Translations under genes and position numbers: made by a program
Part shown: piece by piece, positions 63,286-64,000 of the stretch
How the letters are laid out: each line of letters opens with the position of its first letter
Position numbering within the stretch: the stretch's first letter is position 1
Source of the DNA: Gulosibacter molinativorax
Lineage (GTDB): Bacteria > Actinomycetota > Actinomycetes > Actinomycetales > Microbacteriaceae
NCBI RefSeq assembly: GCF_003010915.2
Contig: NZ_CP028426.1
Location: 1 to 64,000, forward strand
DNA: 64,000 nucleotides
Direction of reading: 5' to 3'
Notes under the pieces: model-generated
What the model was told of the DNA's origin: nothing
Databases searched by the model: none
Seen by the model: only the letters and a program-made list of their open reading frames with translations

Positions 63286-64000
63286 ATGTCTACATATCGT
63301 GGCGGTCGCCATGAACACGGTCAAAACTTTCTCACCGACCGAAAAACTATTGCCAAGCTAGTGCGCCTTGTGGCTGAAACTAAAGGACCAATCCTTGAGA
63401 TTGGCGCAGGGTCAGGCGCGATCACACTCGAACTGCAGGAATTGGGTAGGCCCATCACCGCGGTGGAAATTGACGGCACACTCGTCGACCGCTTAAAGCC
63501 ACGGGTCGACGATTCCGTGCTGGTCGTTCACGAAGATTTTCTCAATTGGCGGCTCCATCCATCCACGAGCGTCATTGTGGGAAACCTGCCGTTCCATCTC
63601 ACGACCGCGATGCTTCGACGCATCCTGCATAGCAATACGTGGACCGACGCCGTTTTGCTTGTGCAGTGGGAAGTGGCCAGGCGACGCGGAGGCGTCGGCG
63701 GCGCGACGATGATGACGGCGCAGTGGTGGCCGTGGATCGAGTTTTCTCTTGAAGGCCGAGTCCCGGCCGCGGCCTTCAAACCGCGGCCCAGCGTGGACGG
63801 CGGGTTGCTCAGGATGCGTCGACGACCGGAGCCTCTCGTGTCGCGAAAACAACGGAAAGCGTACAACCGGTTCGTTCACGCAGTGTTCACGGGTCGTGGG
63901 CGAGGACTGCATTCGATTCTGCAGCGCACAGTCGAGCCAAGCGCCCGAAATAATGTTCAGCGGGTCCTTGCCGAGGAACGGATTGTGTCTTCAATGCTTC
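63286..64000 (+). CDS. 23S rRNA adenine-N6 methyltransferase, Erm family (3' end beyond window)
   Basis: Erm enzymes methylate A2058 of 23S rRNA and give MLSB resistance. The first 238 codons are present and no stop is reached. Motifs: YRGGRHEHGQNFLTDRKTIA (N-terminus typical of actinobacterial Erm), SAM motif I in ILEIGAGSGAITLELQELG, acidic motif II AVEID, motif IV VIVGNLPFHLTTAML (NxPFxxx), and QWEVARRRGGVGGATMMTAQ. From memory it resembles erm(X) but is clearly divergent, so I give no class letter. It differs from KsgA by the Erm-type Arg-rich C-half (FVHAVFTGRGRGL). Expression is probably inducible. Confidence 0.93.
   Translation, partial: MSTYRGGRHEHGQNFLTDRKTIAKLVRLVAETKGPILEIGAGSGAITLELQELGRPITAVEIDGTLVDRLKPRVDDSVLVVHEDFLNWRLHPSTSVIVGNLPFHLTTAMLRRILHSNTWTDAVLLVQWEVARRRGGVGGATMMTAQWWPWIEFSLEGRVPAAAFKPRPSVDGGLLRMRRRPEPLVSRKQRKAYNRFVHAVFTGRGRGLHSILQRTVEPSARNNVQRVLAEERIVSSML

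Noticed and set aside
63493..63912. Minus-strand open frame inside erm
   Set aside because: Antisense shadow; the erm frame has all methyltransferase motifs and runs off the window.

Overview
The window is GC-rich (roughly two thirds G+C), densely coded on both strands, and reads as the chromosome of a high-GC Gram-positive bacterium. Gene order (ffh; rpsP-khpA-rimM-trmD; rplS-lepB-rnhB-DUF2469; yraN-comM-dprA-xerC; M23 peptidase-rpsB-tsf-pyrH-frr-cdsA; cysteine desulfurase-mnmA-ligA; gatCAB), a GlgE-type glucan pathway, DivIVA/Scy-like coiled-coil proteins and the recurring word GGATGCG suggest an actinobacterium, most likely Microbacteriaceae. The genus is not determined.

Layout. 1-2520: a family III CoA-transferase (cut by the left edge), an IclR regulator and a gamma-carbonic-anhydrase-like protein, with a divergent LysR regulator. 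3505-7431: ffh converging on the rpsP-khpA-rimM-trmD operon across a repeat-rich spacer. 7616-12592: a GCS2-type ligase, a membrane protein, rplS with a structured leader and strong terminator, lepB-rnhB, DUF2469 and a PAP2 phosphatase. 12589-18785: a ThDP enzyme, then yraN-comM-dprA and xerC (DNA uptake and recombination). 18898-21197: an LAQTG-anchored surface protein and an M23 peptidase. 21290-22717: an insertion sequence directly upstream of rpsB-tsf-pyrH-frr-cdsA.

27221-33323 is an envelope/cell-shape stretch: a DivIVA-repeat protein, a secreted transglycosylase-like protein with an unusual structured 5' leader, an IS4 element with a perfect 10-bp target duplication, a small zinc-ribbon-like protein, an AI-2E-type permease and a Scy/FilP-like coiled-coil protein. 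33538-43240 carries a large membrane protein with an internal lipobox, a CnoX-like thioredoxin/TPR protein and glgX-glgE-glgB. 43320-57026 holds sulfur transfer and tRNA thiolation (cysteine desulfurase, mnmA), a uracil permease split by an IS630 element, an ABC exporter, ligA and gatCAB. 57186-62772 holds an MBL hydrolase, a Nudix hydrolase, tesB, fadD and dinB. The right edge holds an Erm-type 23S rRNA methyltransferase behind a 15-codon leader peptide and an attenuator.

Four themes stand out. Many genes carry a TANNNT -10 hexamer only 6-8 nt before the start codon, implying leaderless mRNAs. Three different insertion sequences have landed beside or inside housekeeping genes, and two left precisely readable target duplications. 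Two 5' leaders (erm and the transglycosylase-like gene) can sequester their ribosome-binding site. Several proteins are unusual: a thioester-like adhesin lacking the expected Gln, a TrmD with a low-complexity insert, and the internal-lipobox fusion.
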